A stretch of 64,000 nucleotides of DNA from the NCBI GenBank assembly GCA_013399305.1, contig VXAI01000035.1, positions 1,601,297-1,665,296 of the forward strand, given 5' to 3'. This DNA comes from Rostratula benghalensis (taxonomy: Eukaryota; Chordata; Aves; Charadriiformes; Rostratulidae). Position 1 is the first letter of the stretch. The number at the start of each line of letters is the position of its first letter. Positions 21,786 to 35,766 of this stretch are shown piece by piece. The position numbers were made by a program, and so were the translations under genes. The notes under the pieces are model-generated. The model was given only the letters and a program-made list of their open reading frames with translations. It had not been told where the DNA came from and searched no databases.

Positions 21786-24700
21786 CTCCCGCCTGGATTT
21801 TTGGGGCAGTCTGTGGGTTTGCCACTGCTGTTTGGTACAAAGGCAGCCGCATGGGGCACCTCGACCGCACAGGGATGGTTTGAAGAGTTTTTGGCACTCA
21901 GTCACACCGTGTGACCTTCTGAGCTCCCTCCCAGCTCCATTTTCTGTGATTTCGAAATAACGGCAAAATTACATGCTGACAGCATAAGAGCTGGGATTAT
22001 TTGTTTTAGGATTAATATAATTAGGCTAAGTATGAATCAGATGTTTTAGCTATTTGCAATTAAAGCACAGAGGGGAGATGCAATGCTGTCTGTGTGTCAG
22101 TGAAAAGAGCAGGCACCGACAGACACCTTTTCACCCCGATTCAGACACAGTAGGTAGGAGGACACGAAGGATTAGGCATCGTGCCTTTTTAAGCCTGTTG
22201 CATAGTGCCAGGCTGAATTTTTGCTTGCATAACCACAGCATTTCTGCAGTCCTCCCCCTTTAGTGTCTTAATTAACAGCAATAAATGTTAACACTTGGTG
22301 GATTTGCCAGGACGGTTCGAATGCCAGCTCAATTCCACGCCGACGTAGCAAGACACGAACTCTGGGATGTGATTCCTCCTAGAGCTGTCTGGTTTAAGAT
22401 CACAAGGGATCACTCTTCACCAGCACATCTCCTGCAGTGCTGCGTCGAGCCCACGTGCAGGACTGTAACCATGCTCTGGGATGGACACCCAAGCTTGGTC
22501 GGAAATCTTCAAGAGATGAAGAGGCAACCACATCCCCTGGGAGAGCCCCAGTGGATAATTACAGCTCAAAACACATCTAGTTTCTGGCTGCAAGTGTTTG
22601 AATTCCAGCTGCTGGATGTACCTGGGTTTCTCTTTATCTGATAGATGACTATATCAGCCAGCTGGTCAGGAAGAAGCCGCTTACTCCCCGTGGGTGCACA
22701 CAGCATGTAGCTATCAAGCCAGAGAATTTCAGATGGGCAGGTATCTGCCACAGAGATTATTCCAGCCGTGGCCATGACTGCTTTTGACCCTTGCTTCCCA
22801 CCTGGTTATTACAGACAAACCAGGGAGGCTTTTCTGGTTTTCCCCGGTTTTCCTTCTGGTAGCAAGCTGTTTGCTCATATACCTTGACACTGGCAGAGTT
22901 TAGCACAGGGAAATTCCATCCTTGCCATGGGGTTGCCCTGGCATGAGAAAGGAAATAACCTTTGGTTCTGATGAGCGCTGAGGGTCTGATTTTATTTTTG
23001 TGACTGAATATAATGTGAGCCAGCAGTGCGATGCCAAGTGCTGGGAGAGCTGAGGGTGCTCTTCAGACACACGGTGTGATGGCTCTGGTGGGACCTGAAT
23101 GGGACATTAACCAAGCCCCAGAATTGTAGCTGTTGTTGCCTTGTCCCTGCTTTGATATCAGCATTGCTCTTTGTGCCTGTGGTACTGGATATGTGAGATC
23201 ATGCGACACTTATAGGTGCAGGAGAGAAGACCAACAGCATGCCCTGGATGTATTTTAAAGGCAACTTGCTCTAGTCACCCTACCCTCCCACCCCCCGAAA
23301 CCAGGCACACAGCACTCCTGGAACAGCAGCAAACAATACACTGAGCATTTGGTCTTTCTTCCCCTGGACCTCAGCACTAAAAGTTCAGAGGGCTCAATTT
23401 TACCCCTTCTATCCTACTTTCAGCACAATTCCCTCTCAGGAGGGGATGTCATTCTGCAGACAAGTGACAGAGCAAGTTCTTGGAGTACTATATTTAAATG
23501 TGCCCACCCCCCCAGCTCAAAAACATCACTAGTTTGCTGATAAACTATCCCAGCACAGCTCAAACTTTGATGGGTGATTGCTTTAAACAGAGATGTGGAC
23601 ACATGCATTTCTCTGACAAATGCTTCATTTCTTTAAAGAAGAAGAGAAGTCTTGAATTCAGGTTGGATTCTGAAAGTCCCTGGAGTGAGGGGGGAATAAA
23701 AGAAGAAAACAAGTGGGCAGGCTTTGCTCCTGACATCAATCTCTTCTGAAAATCCTGGCTGGAGACAAGGACATGTGATCCCATCATCCAGGTTGCTGCT
23801 TGCAGAGCAATTTAACAGCAGACCCGCTCTACCCCTGGCTGCAGTGGTTTCATCTGTGGTCTATTACCGGGGATTTCATACCAGCTGGGCAACAGGAGCA
23901 CGTCTGAAATCCACCCCAGCTCGGGAGCTGATGAGCTATTTAGCTACTGCTTGTATTTGTCTTATAAAAGTAATAATACCGTGTTCTGTTGCCATTAGGG
24001 TCTGACATTAAATACATTAATTTCCTAATAGGTCTAAAGCAACAACTAGGAAGGCCTTTTATTTTTAATGAACTGAAGACTGTTGTGATCTCATTCATCC
24101 ACCCATGAAATCCACTGACTGACAAGGTCCCATTTCTGGGCAGCGGGGTTAAATGTGCTTCAGACAAAAGCCAGATTTTCCTTTCTTCTGCATGCCATGG
24201 ACGGGATCAAAGGAGTGGGGAAATGGACATTAAAGCCCTTGTAATCAGGGACACAGACTCCAACCCAGCATGGGCCAGCCCCCTTGCAGGCTGATGGAAA
24301 TGCCGCTGTACATTATTGCATGGGAAGCCCGGGAGCTTCGGGGAGCAAACCAGGCAAGTAAATAAGGCTGGGGGGTGGAAAGTGCTGCATGGACCAGGCT
24401 CATCTGTCATCACCAGGAGCTTCTCCTTGGAGACCACGCAGGACTGAATTCCCCTGCGTCTTTGGTGCTTCCACTCACAGTTTTAAGACTTTCTTAATAA
24501 GCCTGTAGTATCTCTGGGACTCACCAGATGGTGCTAGTATAGGTAACCCCAGGAAGAGAGCGTGGCTGAAAAGGTGGGCAAGCAGAGCTGGAGGTGGGAA
24601 AGGGGAAGCAAGGATGCCAGTTTGATTACATTTCTTCCTAGAAATGGTGGCAGTGCAGCAGGAAAGCTTGTCTCATTGAACGCACTTCCCTGCAACTGGA

Positions 24701-27700
24701 GCAACGCTGTAGCTGCGACGGTGCAACTGGGAATCCTCAAAAGGTGCGTGATGGAGACCCCCGTGGGTGGCAAGGCCATTTCCCTTGGCTTGCTGTGCAA
24801 ACCACAGGATCTGGTTTGTAGGTGAGGATGAAGGTGACCTTCAGAGAAGCTGACCAGTCAAGAGAGGAATCTCCTGCATTTCACTTGGTTTTTCATTTTA
24901 AAATGCTTTATTCAGGCACCCCTTTCAAATGGTCTTGAAAGAAATGGGGAAGAAAGACTGCTGATGTCTCCCAAATGACAGCAAACTGGGAATAGTTTGT
25001 TTTCCAAGCACGTATGAGTTCATTTTCTTTTCAAAATTTGCATTTATTTTTAACTGGATTAACATCCAGCTAATGTGGATGTCAACCAGTTGGAATGCAA
25101 TTTTGGGAATTATGGAGGAATTTAGCACTGCTGATATAAACCAAATGTGATGGAGCTGGAAAGCATATGATACTTATCTACATGGGCTTGGTGTCATCAG
25201 TATGCTCTGTCTTTCTCCTAGGTTAACTCTTAGGCAATCCAAATGGAAATAAATACTTCTACTATAGCTCCCATATGGCTAATATGATAGGGTGCATTAC
25301 TTGGCTTGGGGTTTAAAAGAAAAAGTAGGGAGTTGGTTACTCAGATCCTCCTTCTGAGAGGACTGGCCAATGACATTATATATACAAAATGGTTTTTAAC
25401 TTGGGATGCTGTTTTGTTTCATTTGCCACTGTTTGAAATGCAAAGGTTATTGTAGTGCATAATGTTTGGTAAGCAGATACGTGCTAGCATAAAGATACCG
25501 CCTTTATTCTGCATCTATTTGCAACATATTCAATGCAGTTATTACAGCACACGCAGAGACTTTTTGGTGATAAGAGGGGAAAGGACTTAAACAGCCTTAA
25601 ATCTGTACCAAGAAAGGAAAGCATTTAAATACCTACTTCATACTTTGCTTTCAGGGTGTTTTCCCGAGTCCAGGCCACAAAGAAGCAGCATCATCCCTTT
25701 AAATGGACATGGTACAATGGCCTTTCTCAGTGCTGTAATCCTGCCTCCAGGATCATCAAAGCAGAGAGAATGAGTTGTTCCTTAATCAAAATATTGTGAA
25801 ACCGTGGTTCTGTCAATGGTTTGCTGTTCGGATTTTGTAGATACGTAGGATGGTTGGGAAGCTTCAAAGAAAGATGTCAACCAAATGTTTTTCAGAATCA
25901 AATCACATGCAAGGCAGAAGGAAATGTGCTTCCTAAAGGTCCTGCTGGCAGATGAATATCCTTTTGCAATCATTAAAGTTGTAAAGTCATTCCCCCCCCC
26001 CCAACACACACACACACATGAAAGAAGATGGGGTTTGCATGCCAGCCAAAACCAGATTTGGGAATCAGACATTTCCCTTCGAAGGAGCAGCATATTGATC
26101 TTGCAGCAGCTATGCAGGGGAAAAGTGCAGCATGGACCTGCTCATGTTGGGCAGTTCCTTGTCCTCTGCCATTGTGCTGCAGTCTCCCAACATCAGCTGG
26201 CATCTCCGTGCAGGGTCCCCACCACAGTGGAAGGGCTGCCCTGGGAGCCAAGCCATGGCCACCGCCTGTGTTTCACTGTCTCTTCCCAATACAAGTAGTA
26301 GAAAATAAATAGAAGAGGGGTTTGGTCACAACTGTCTCCAATTATCTGCATTTATTGTGCAGAAATATATATTTTCTGGCCTGTCCCTCCTGCACAAAAG
26401 GCTCACTGCAGTACAGAACTGCTGCTATCGGTCACTTTGCAGTGGTCTTTCTTCTAGGTGCTCAAGGAGCTGAGCAGAGGAGAATCCCTGCCTGCTAAAA
26501 GTGGGAGGATTACCCTGTGCTTGCATCGTTCCTGCTGCTCCTGGAGCACAATCTCTCCCACAGGACATGATCCTGAATCCCACCAGAGCAAAGGACAACT
26601 GCCTACTTTACTGGTCCATCATCCATCTATATCTTAAACTGCAGAAAATTTATTTGGGAATGTGAAGGTGACAGAGGCTTTTCACCTCTCAGTTCCCACA
26701 CAGTTGTGTCTACTCAACTGTACTTTTTTTATTTGAAAAAAATACCCAACTTTGCATGTGGGGAACCCTTTTGCCAAAGGACAGCAACAGGAATGATGAG
26801 TTTGGGAACCTCCAGCTATGAGTTAAAGGGATGATGAGTGGTGGTCTTTGGACTCATACTTCTCACAAGTAGGGTTTATAGTAACTATATCAGGTTGCTT
26901 TGTCTGACAAAGGAAGAGCTTGGATGAATATAGATTTGAGTATGACTCCCAGCTTCTCAATTCACACCAAATTTTAAGTTCATGATCCTCAGAAATGCAG
27001 AAGGGTGATCTTTGGGTGGTGGCATTGGGTAAACAGCTTAAATTCATCATCCTCCTACTGACAGGTCCTGTACTCCTTGAATTTGCAGGAAGCTTGAGTC
27101 AGTACGGTATTACAACATCTTTAGTGTAAGGTTAAATTCAAGGTTACTACTATAATTTCATTATTTATGTCTAACCATTTCCTTGGAATTGCAGACCCTT
27201 GGAGAGATATCACTTTTGCAACACAGATCGGCCGAGCTGTGGTGGTGGCACTCTCCATGCACAAGATCTGACATGGACTGCTTTGTAATTAACTGAGCCA
27301 TTCCCTATTAAGTCCCACGAATGGCCAGAGGGCATTAAAAAGTCTCTTATCGCTGGCTAATTCCATAATTTTTTGGAAACAGAAACCCCATGTGTTTTTT
27401 CAATAAGCACTTCTCCTTCTGACAGCGCTACATCTTTCACAAACACAGCAAGAATAACCTCTGGACTTCGCCTGCAGCAGTGAAGTATGAAATTTTGAAT
27501 TCCATGGGTCACTGTTTTTGCTGCAGCCAGATGTGGATAAAAGGCAAAGGGTGTTTTATTGTTGTTTTTTCAAGAAACAGAGGAAGGTTTGTACTAAGGT
27601 ACACCCTCTATCCTCAAAACAAGTGGCTAACATGTGGCTTGAATATTGCCAATTGCCATTTCAAAAGACGAAACTTAAAAAAAAAAAATATTTTTAATTT

Positions 27701-27817
27701 AAATATTCTGTCTGCAGCTAATAAAGTATGCTACAACTTTAAACTGGATTTGAGAAAACATACAGGAGAGCTACAGCCTTGATGCTGAGATGTGCATTGG
27801 CAACACAACTGCTGGTT
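21786..27817. other. non-coding unique DNA
   Basis: No gene recognised and no dispersed repeat I can name. CpG is moderately retained at about 22118-22500, including a cluster near 22313-22360. AT-rich, TAAT-bearing patches lie at about 23930-24070 and 27280-27370 and might be conserved elements. A C11/(CA)n simple repeat lies at 25992-26018. The remainder is unremarkable. Confidence 0.65.
25992..26018. repeat. C11 run followed by (CA)n
   Basis: Eleven C (25992-26002) followed directly by about seven AC/CA units. Compound simple repeat, likely length-variable. Confidence 0.93.
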
Positions 27818-27993
27818 GGGTTGGTTCTGTCATGGTGGTGGTTTCCTTGGCTTCATAGGTAGGGTTGGTTCTGTCATGGTGGTGGTTTCCTTGGCTTCAT
27901 AGCTAGGGTTGGTTCTGTCATGGTGGTGGTTTCCTTGGCTTCATAGCTAGGGTTGGTTCTGTCGTGGTGGTGGTTTCCTTGGCTTCATAGGTA
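27818..27993. repeat. 44-bp minisatellite, four tandem copies
   Basis: Four head-to-tail copies of a 44-bp unit start at 27818, 27862, 27906 and 27950 and end at 27993. The unit begins GGGTTGGTTCTGTCATGG and ends GGCTTCATAG(G/C)TA. Only two positions vary: unit base 15 (A in copies 1-3, G in copy 4) and unit base 42 (G in copies 1 and 4, C in copies 2 and 3). Such low divergence implies recent expansion. The plus strand is G/T-rich with repeated GG pairs. The unit length is not a multiple of three, so it is not a coding repeat. Confidence 0.98.
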
Positions 27994-29205
27994 CCAAGGA
28001 GCTGTGGGGGATGTAAAAGGGAAATACTTAATGGCTGAGAAAAACAGTGCAGTGAGTCCTTCTTTTTGTTCTGAACAGATTGGGTTATTCATTGCAAGTA
28101 AATAAACAGATGCATTCAATCCCTGTTTGCAATGATGGATGAGTCTATGAAAGCATTCATTATTGGTATGCATTTTATGCAAACTCTTTTGGCGACTGAG
28201 GCGTGTCAAAAAAACTGCTTAGCTTAATTTCTCTGAAGTCCCAGTGTGCCACTGATGATTTAAACCCTCTGTTTCTTGCTTGGGGAACTGGATATTGAGT
28301 AACCAGGAATGAATATCTCACTTTTGGAATTTTATGAGGAAAGTCATCTTCATGGTAAACTTTGGTGGACCTTGTCAGTTAGAAACGCTGCCAGAGAACG
28401 GCTGAAGCTGTGAAATGCATAAACAACAAATTGAGAAATTCGCTGTATATTTGGAGGGGGAAAAAAAAAAGCAAACCAAATAATTTTTTTTTTCATTACT
28501 TAATTCAGCCACTGTCTGTTGCACACACACTGGACAAAATTTGGGTTCAGAGCCACTGTCTGTGCAGCCCAGCACTGCGACATGATTTTGGCTTCCAGCA
28601 GCTTCTCTGCTCTCTTCTTGTAAGTTCTGTTACAAAAGCAAAGACAAAAATGGTGAGCACAGCGAAAATGGAGACTAGAAATTATTTGATCATCCTGTAG
28701 CCTTGATATCTGCTGCTTTTAAAAACCCTGGTTCTTGGGTTTTGTTGTGGCAAGGGAAAATTCTGCAGAAAGTTTGATTTTGCTTTGTCTTGCTGCTGCT
28801 GCCACCTAAGTTCCCCTTGTCAGGAAGATCCCAAGCACTATGAGAATACACACCAGAAAAACACTTGTTGGTTCTAAGACACCAACAGCCGGACCCCTGG
28901 AGGTGCAGGGCAGCCCCCCAAGACTTTATCTAAAATTCCTTAAGGTGCTTTGGGGGTCATTTGTAGATCAGTACTGGATTCATTTTATAATGTGCCCGTC
29001 CACTGCATGGGAAAAGATGAGTCGGAAAAGGGAAAGAAGATGTTCAACTGTCCCTTTGTCAGTGTTGAGAGCACCTGTCTCTTCTCCAAACTACAATAAT
29101 TCGTCTGCTTGTGCCTTCACAAGACCTTCTACCTCTATAGTGTATTGCACACTGAGCTTCAGCGCTTCAGGAGCCAGTTAGACTCACTGGTTTAGCAAGA
29201 AAAGG

Positions 29206-29225
29206 AAAAAAAAAAAAAAAAAAAA
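29206..29225. repeat. poly-A tract, 20 nt
   Basis: Run of 20 A followed by GAAAAG. It could be the tail of a retroposed copy, but the upstream 300 bases do not resemble any mRNA or repeat I know. Confidence 0.95.
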
Positions 29226-31632
29226 GAAAAGCAGAGTATGGCCATACATGGGTTATGGCAGATGGGAGCACAGGAGGGAGGAGGATTTGGAGAAAGGAGC
29301 AATGGGGAAAGATCTTCTCCTTTCAATGGCAGTGGGAGAGAGGACCACCAGAGTCACCTGTGGGGACACAGCTGGGCTAGTGTGTGTCTTTGCTCCTTGA
29401 GTGCCAATGGGAGGTAAAGGAGTTTCATTCTGCCCCTTCCTCCTCCTGAACCAGAATGGCCCCTTTGGACTTACCTCCATGGGTTCTGCACAAGCTGGTC
29501 CTGCTCCAAGCAAAGCTTTCAGAGCAGAAACTGTACCACAAAGGATCAGGGAAACTCAGATGCTCCCCTGGTAACTTAATGATCTCAATAATTGAAGCAC
29601 TTTTTGAGGAGCAGATATTCTCATCCCTTTCTAATTTGCAGTTGAGACCTAGGGCGATTTTTGTTCCTAAAACTTTGGAGGTACTTCAACATTATAAGCC
29701 ACACAACAACAGCTCATGTTCTCACTTCAGTCATTTGAAGTCTTCTTGTGAAACAGCTGGCCTCTGATGTGCAAGATACCTGCTTCCCACTATTTGGCTT
29801 CCAACAGCAAGAAGATGACTTACGGCCATGAACTATCCCTTAATTTAACACATCAAAACCGAGTGAAAATAAACAAAGCAGGGTGAAGAACACATGTAGA
29901 TCATGAACTCACATTCTGCACCTTGCACTTTTGCCCAGAGCACATGTTTTTGCAGCTTATCTCCCTAGGTATCTGCAATGGTGCCTTCTCGTGTGTTTGT
30001 TTTCTTTGTGTGGGGATACTTGGCAAGAAATGCTTCTCTTGGAGAAAAATCAGTTTTTGCTTCTCTGTGACCATGGACCAAAGACCATAACTGGACACTT
30101 AAGCAGAAGCTTGCTGCAAAACCTGTCCCAATAAGGGAAATGGCTTGCACTGATTTCAGTGTGTCTTGACAAAGGTTATGCACAGACTGTTTATCCCTTT
30201 TGAGCTCCATTTCCCATCTTCGTTTAAATCAGGGCGCGCTTTCATTTGTCCCTCTCTACTCTTAGAAAGTCCTTTTGCAGCCCCAAAATGCAATTTAATG
30301 CCACAGCTCCAACATAGCTTAAGTCTTGCCTATGTGTCTGAGTTGGCAAAAAGATCCATCCATGGGTGAAGCCTTCGGCAGTTCGGATTGATCCAGGGAG
30401 TGATCTTCATTTCTCTCAGCTGAGTGAGAGCAAAAGGCTAATAAGATGCTTCCTTCTACAAATGGTCTGTTAATTCTTATTTTTATTTCCATGGAGTGCT
30501 TTTTCTTCTTCTACTTTTAAGTGAAGTGTTACTGAGGTCTGTCATTCATGGGCACCGTACAAGGTATGGTAATATCAGTAATTCTCTCTTGGAAAAAAAT
30601 ACAGTGCTATTTGTCAAGGTATAGATCAGAAATGCTTTAGACCAGGGATTCCTGCTATGAACTTCAAGTCCTGCTGCATCCAGTGGCTCCCTGATTTTGC
30701 AGTCGGAAAACAGACTTGGTCAAGCTCAGCTTCAAGTTAACTGAAAGAGCCTACAACATCTCATGAAAACACTTGTAACTCATTTCTAAATTTATACTTT
30801 TCTTCCTACTGGAATAAATGGCATTTGGAAAAGATAATAAGGAAATCAGTCCTGATTTCTGCTGGCCAGGGGATAGGCATAGTCCTGCCTGGGTCAATGC
30901 TGGGTTTGCTTTGCAGTTGGCAGATGACTGACTGGCCACATCCCTCACCAAGCACAAGCATCCCAGTCTTCAGTTCCTTTTGCAGAGCCACAAAACCCAC
31001 TCAGAAACTCATTCATTGTCAGCAGAGATCTGCCCACACGGATCTTGTGGATTTAAAAGGATGCATGTAGAGCCAAGAAGGTGTTGCAGCCAGTACACTC
31101 CCACTGCTGATAATGAGTGAAAAGACAACCTTTTCTGTGTTACTTGTGATGATGAATACAGAATGAAAGGGTCAAATCCAAAAGCTAATGGCTGGTCAGA
31201 GGTTCAGTTTGGTGAGGGTTAAGATCAAGTCCTGGGGAGTCAGGAAAGAGAAAGGCCCCAAGTGTCCTCGAAATTTCCATATGACATTTAGGTATCAATA
31301 ACAGCATTGTTTGGGAGCAGGAGCTCATTTTCTAAGAAAGGCAGCTTGCTCCTTAGGACTGCACTCCCTGAAGCTGAGGATGCCAGCCTGCTGCTTGGCA
31401 AGAAGCTTGTTAGTTCATTTTAAAAATGCCCAAGTTAAACGAGGAATAAAACACCAGGGTTCCACTCACTTTCAGACACACCAATTCAATCCTGCTGAGG
31501 ACAGTGACCTGAAAATATTTAATGATGTCAACATTTCTAGGGAAAATTTTTCTTATGTAGAATTTCCTAATGCTTTTGATGTTCGTGTAGTTTATTTTTC
31601 TTTTTAAAAAGCCGTTCGTCTCTTTTTTTAAC

Positions 31633-31649
31633 TTTTTTTTTTTTTTTTT
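31633..31649. repeat. poly-T tract, 17 nt
   Basis: Run of 17 T preceded by a second, shorter T run. Simple repeat. Confidence 0.95.
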
Positions 31650-32356
31650 GGTACAGGATTATCTGTTAATCTTACCCTGTTACAAAATGTATTCATAATC
31701 CTCATGGCAGTTACTTAACAAGTCTTAAACCTGTCATTAAAATACCTCCTCTTGTTACTACAATCAGCAGTCTTAATCCAATGCAAGTATCTCTTCTTTT
31801 TTTTTTTCTCACTTTGTTCCCAAATGGCTTAAACCAAGGTATGACAGGTAGCAAACGATCCCCCATCTAATTACTTGGAAGAAACAAATAAAGGGAAGGA
31901 ACATGTTTGTGTGGCAAATTCCTGAGAGTTTGGAAACTAGAGGCCGTAGGAATGTGCCCTGGGAAATTTCAAACCCACTCCAAAGCTGTGGCTTTGAACA
32001 GCCGTGGATTTAGTCCCTGGAAGGCATCAATGGGGATAGGTACTGCCAAAAGAGGGGGTGGCTGTGAGCAGCTCCAAGCGCACAGCCCCAGCCCCGGGGT
32101 GAGGACAAGGAGGCATGGTCCTGAGCAGGAGGATGCTCATGGGCCAGATCTAGAAAAACATGAGCTTTACCTGGAAATACTTGGCAGCCTGGTGAGGCTT
32201 GGCAGTGCCCATATCCCTCCCAGCATCGAATTCCCTGGGAAAGCCCAGACTTGGGAGCTACAGGTGCAGTTGGAGACTGGTGAGTAGGAGGGCGAGCGGT
32301 GGGAAGCAGAAAGGACCATGTTGCGGGAAAAGTGGGTGTCAGTATCAGGAAAACAG

Positions 32357-32373
32357 CAACAACAACAACAACA
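32357..32373. repeat. (CAA)n microsatellite, short
   Basis: About five CAA units running into an A run at its 3' side. Simple repeat. Confidence 0.9.
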
Positions 32374-33493
32374 AAAAAAAACCCAATAAAAAACAGCCAA
32401 AAAAGTCAGTAGCAGGATGTCTGATTCATGGGAAAAAAAATCCTGATCAGAGATGAGGAGAGGAAACGCAGTGGCTCTGCACTGTGCATTACTGGAAGGG
32501 GAAGGAATAAGGTGTCATTTGGTCAGTGCTTTGGCAGGATGTGGAACGAAGCACAGGTTAAACTTATCAGACAGGTCCCTCTTGTCTGAGGCTCAGAGCT
32601 TGTTCTGTACCCAACCCCATCCCAAAAGTCCATTTCTAGAGGGGCATATCCATAACTGCTCCCAGCAGGTGCTTTCTGGGACAGTTTTTAGGGGAAAACA
32701 AGAGCTCACTTTCTCACTCCCAAGAGACCCCCCCGCTGTCCTGGGAGCTGCTGGGTAAACACCGAGCTGGTTTGAAATCAGATACCGCCTGTATGAAACT
32801 CTTCAGAAGATAATTAGGCTGAACTGGGATTTTTTAAAGGCATTAAGTCCGTGAACTTTTCAATCTAAAACAATGTCACAACGACCACATTGGGAATAAG
32901 GCACTATGGCCCTTCTTGGGGATCATGTGTGGAAGCTGTCTTGTTAGTAGGGAGACGTTAATGTAATAAAGGAAAGCATTGTGGCCTGGAACAGCTGGGC
33001 TTTTCTATCTGCTTGCCTAAATGTGGGTGATTAATGACCAAAATGCATCCTGGCTGAATGGCATTGAGAGTCCGGAGGTATTTCATGGTATTTTCCTTTT
33101 CCCATTTTTCGTAAGAGATTTGTTGCAAACAAAGATCCATTGATGTAGAGCCATTACAGATATGCAAAGTGAATACCGTATTATTGCCTATCTGATGGAT
33201 GACAATAATGTTACTTTGTTATCGTGTGTTTTACGCTGCAGGATCCAAAGATGCTCAAAAAACCACTGTGGCGCTTTTGGGGACCAGAGCCACTCAAACA
33301 TTTTAATGAGATTTGTTGTCATTGTTGTTGGAAAACACTGCTTCATCCAAACCAAAACGTCTTGCACTGCAACAGTCCCATTAATAACATTTCCATGGGA
33401 AAGTTTTCAGAGTTTCTGGGGTCAATTTATAAGAAGAGAAGGATCTAAACAGGAACCCTGATCTTCTTAGTCTGAAAACAGATGTTTCAATGG

Positions 33494-33520
33494 CAACAAC
33501 AACAACAACAACAACAACAA
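33494..33520. repeat. (CAA)9 microsatellite
   Basis: Nine consecutive CAA units. The longest trinucleotide array in the window. Confidence 0.95.
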
Positions 33521-35514
33521 ACTCCAACAAATCCACTTCAGGAAAGTCTTTGGAAAGTCTGGTTCATGTTCTACACCAGAATGAAAACACACCTCTAGAC
33601 CTCACAAACCTTTGTGGAAGCGTAATTCTGATCTCTGGCTGCCTCAGCCAGAAACTTCACGGGTTGTCGGAGGTGAGGTTGGCAGCAAATGTTGGACCTT
33701 TGCTGGTCCGTTCATGCTGTGGCCACTCATCCCATGTCTGGGCTTCAGTGGGGACATCACCCATCTTCTACTGCTCTCTGCTCTCCTTCACCACCTGCCC
33801 AGAAGCCTCTGGCAATGCAGAAGAATTGCCTGATGTTTTGCTTTGCTTTTTTCCACCTGTTGAAATGTGCAAAGTGGTTCACAAAAAGTAAGAAAAGCTC
33901 CTTTGGACCTAGAAGCAGCCATCCAGAGGAGATGCAACATTGTGGTATGGGAAATTAAATTTGATCGCTGCCTAAAACCACAGAATGGGCTTATGATACA
34001 GTTCTCAGGAGCGCATGGGAAAGCCAAAGTCAAAGGCTGGAAGACTCTGCAAGAGACCCTCTGATTTCCCAGCACTCCCTCTCAATGTCATGTTGGTTCA
34101 GGTCATGTTACAGTTCAACACCAACCCACAGCAGCCAGTAGGCAGATTTAGTAACAGCTTGGAGACTCTTGGCTGGTAGGAGGCACCTGGGTAGCATGGG
34201 TGGGTGGATCCATAATGGAGGCTCCAGCTCTCTTCGTAGGGGGACAACCACTTTTTAGTGTCTTGCTGACACTGTGTGCATGTTTGCTGTCCATTTGGTG
34301 GGAAAGAAAGAACACTTTCCCACCAGTTGTGATCTCAGCCCCTTCTCTGTCCACAAGCAACACGTATGCATGACAATTTCCTTCACCTAAACGTGTTGCT
34401 GCCACCAGGGAATTGGATTTACCTAAGCACCTCACTTCACAGGCAAATGCTTTTTTCTCCTCAGCCAACGCCTTGGCTTTTATCATTCAGCAGGCCATGG
34501 AATTGTTTTCCCTAACATCCCCTTAAAAAGGATGTATTTTTCAAAATACTGCCATTCCCCTCTCTAAAACAGGTTTTGATGTGGCTACTTCAAATCAAAA
34601 CCATGAGCTTTCCTCTCCTCACGCCCACCGACTTGAAATCTGCCCCCGATGCCAGTGGTTCAGAACTATCCAAATAAAGCAGTTGCTTTAAGGACTGTTT
34701 GCTTTTCCTCTCAGGCTCCTTCTCCAGACACTATATTGTTTGTGGAAAAAGAGTTCTCTGGGTGGGTCATCTAGCTGTCGTGGTTAAGAAGCTGTATTTG
34801 AAGTCTGGTTCCGTGTAGAAGAAAAACATGTCAAAACAGCCTTGAAAATACAGTTCACTCTTTTCCCCTCCATGTCAGGATGTTACCTTTTTCCCTCCAT
34901 GAAACAGCTCTTTCCCATGAAAAACAGCTTCACCAGGACATTTGCTGGGTGGCTCCAAAATGTAGCAAACATAACCCTCTTTTCATACCAGGAAAACAAA
35001 TTGCTTCTTGAATAAAGCTGTGCCTATACAGCTCTGCATTTTAACTTTGCTTGAACACTTACTCCTGAATGTCTTGATATCAGGGAGACATGCTAAATTA
35101 TTCCTGAGTAACTCTGCCTGCTGGACTGCAATCCCTCAAATTAATGCTATGAGGGATTTTGTTGATGATGTTAATTTTTTCATTTGAAATTATGCCAAGG
35201 AGCAGGTTTCCCTCTTCCATCTTCCCTCCCTCTACCTTTTGACTTTAAAGCAGATTCTCTGTGTTCCTTAAATAAACACTCCCCCGAGATACTTTTCACA
35301 GAGTGGCATGTACACCATGAGCCAAAAATGGCATTAATGCATTTTTCTTCTGTGGCTTTGGAATGGCGTGCCTCTAATGTGGATGTGTGTTGCCTCGGAG
35401 AACGCTCTGTTTTCTATTCTTGCATTTGATTTTCTGCAGCTGGGAAGCCACGTTTCACAGGTGGTTGGTAAGCTTATTAGATTATTCATAACTGGTTTTA
35501 TTTCTTTTCTTTCC

Positions 35515-35530
35515 TTTTTTTTTTTTTTTT
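35515..35530. repeat. poly-T tract, 16 nt
   Basis: Run of 16 T at the end of a T/C-rich stretch that starts near 35497. Simple repeat, about 210 bases upstream of the A27 tract at 35740. Confidence 0.93.
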
Positions 35531-35735
35531 CTCCCTAAAGCAATTAAAAACATGTGTCAGAGGAGGCCCGTGATGATTAGAAGCACTGCTGACATCTATT
35601 TCCCAGTTACCTTTTGCTGTTTTCACTTGGGTTATACAGAGCCCAGTGCTGGTACTCATATAAGTGTGCTCCTTACACACAGCTCCAAGCCCCCACTGGC
35701 CAAAGGAGCAAGAAGCTATTCCTGTTAAAAATAAT

Positions 35736-35739
<4 letters not shown>

Positions 35740-35766
<27 letters not shown>
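35740..35766. repeat. poly-A tract, 27 nt
   Basis: Uninterrupted run of 27 A, tied for the longest in the window, preceded by AATAATTTAT. With the T16 tract at 35515 it forms an inverted pair of homopolymers around about 210 bases. No retroposon body is recognised between them. Confidence 0.95.

Noticed and set aside
22313..22324. GGTTCGAATGCC resembling a tRNA B box
   Set aside because: The flanks do not form a T-arm stem, and there is no A box or acceptor stem within tRNA distance.
33490..33891. 133-codon ATG frame with an N-terminal threonine run
   Set aside because: The threonine run is the (CAA)9 microsatellite read in frame; downstream residues match nothing.
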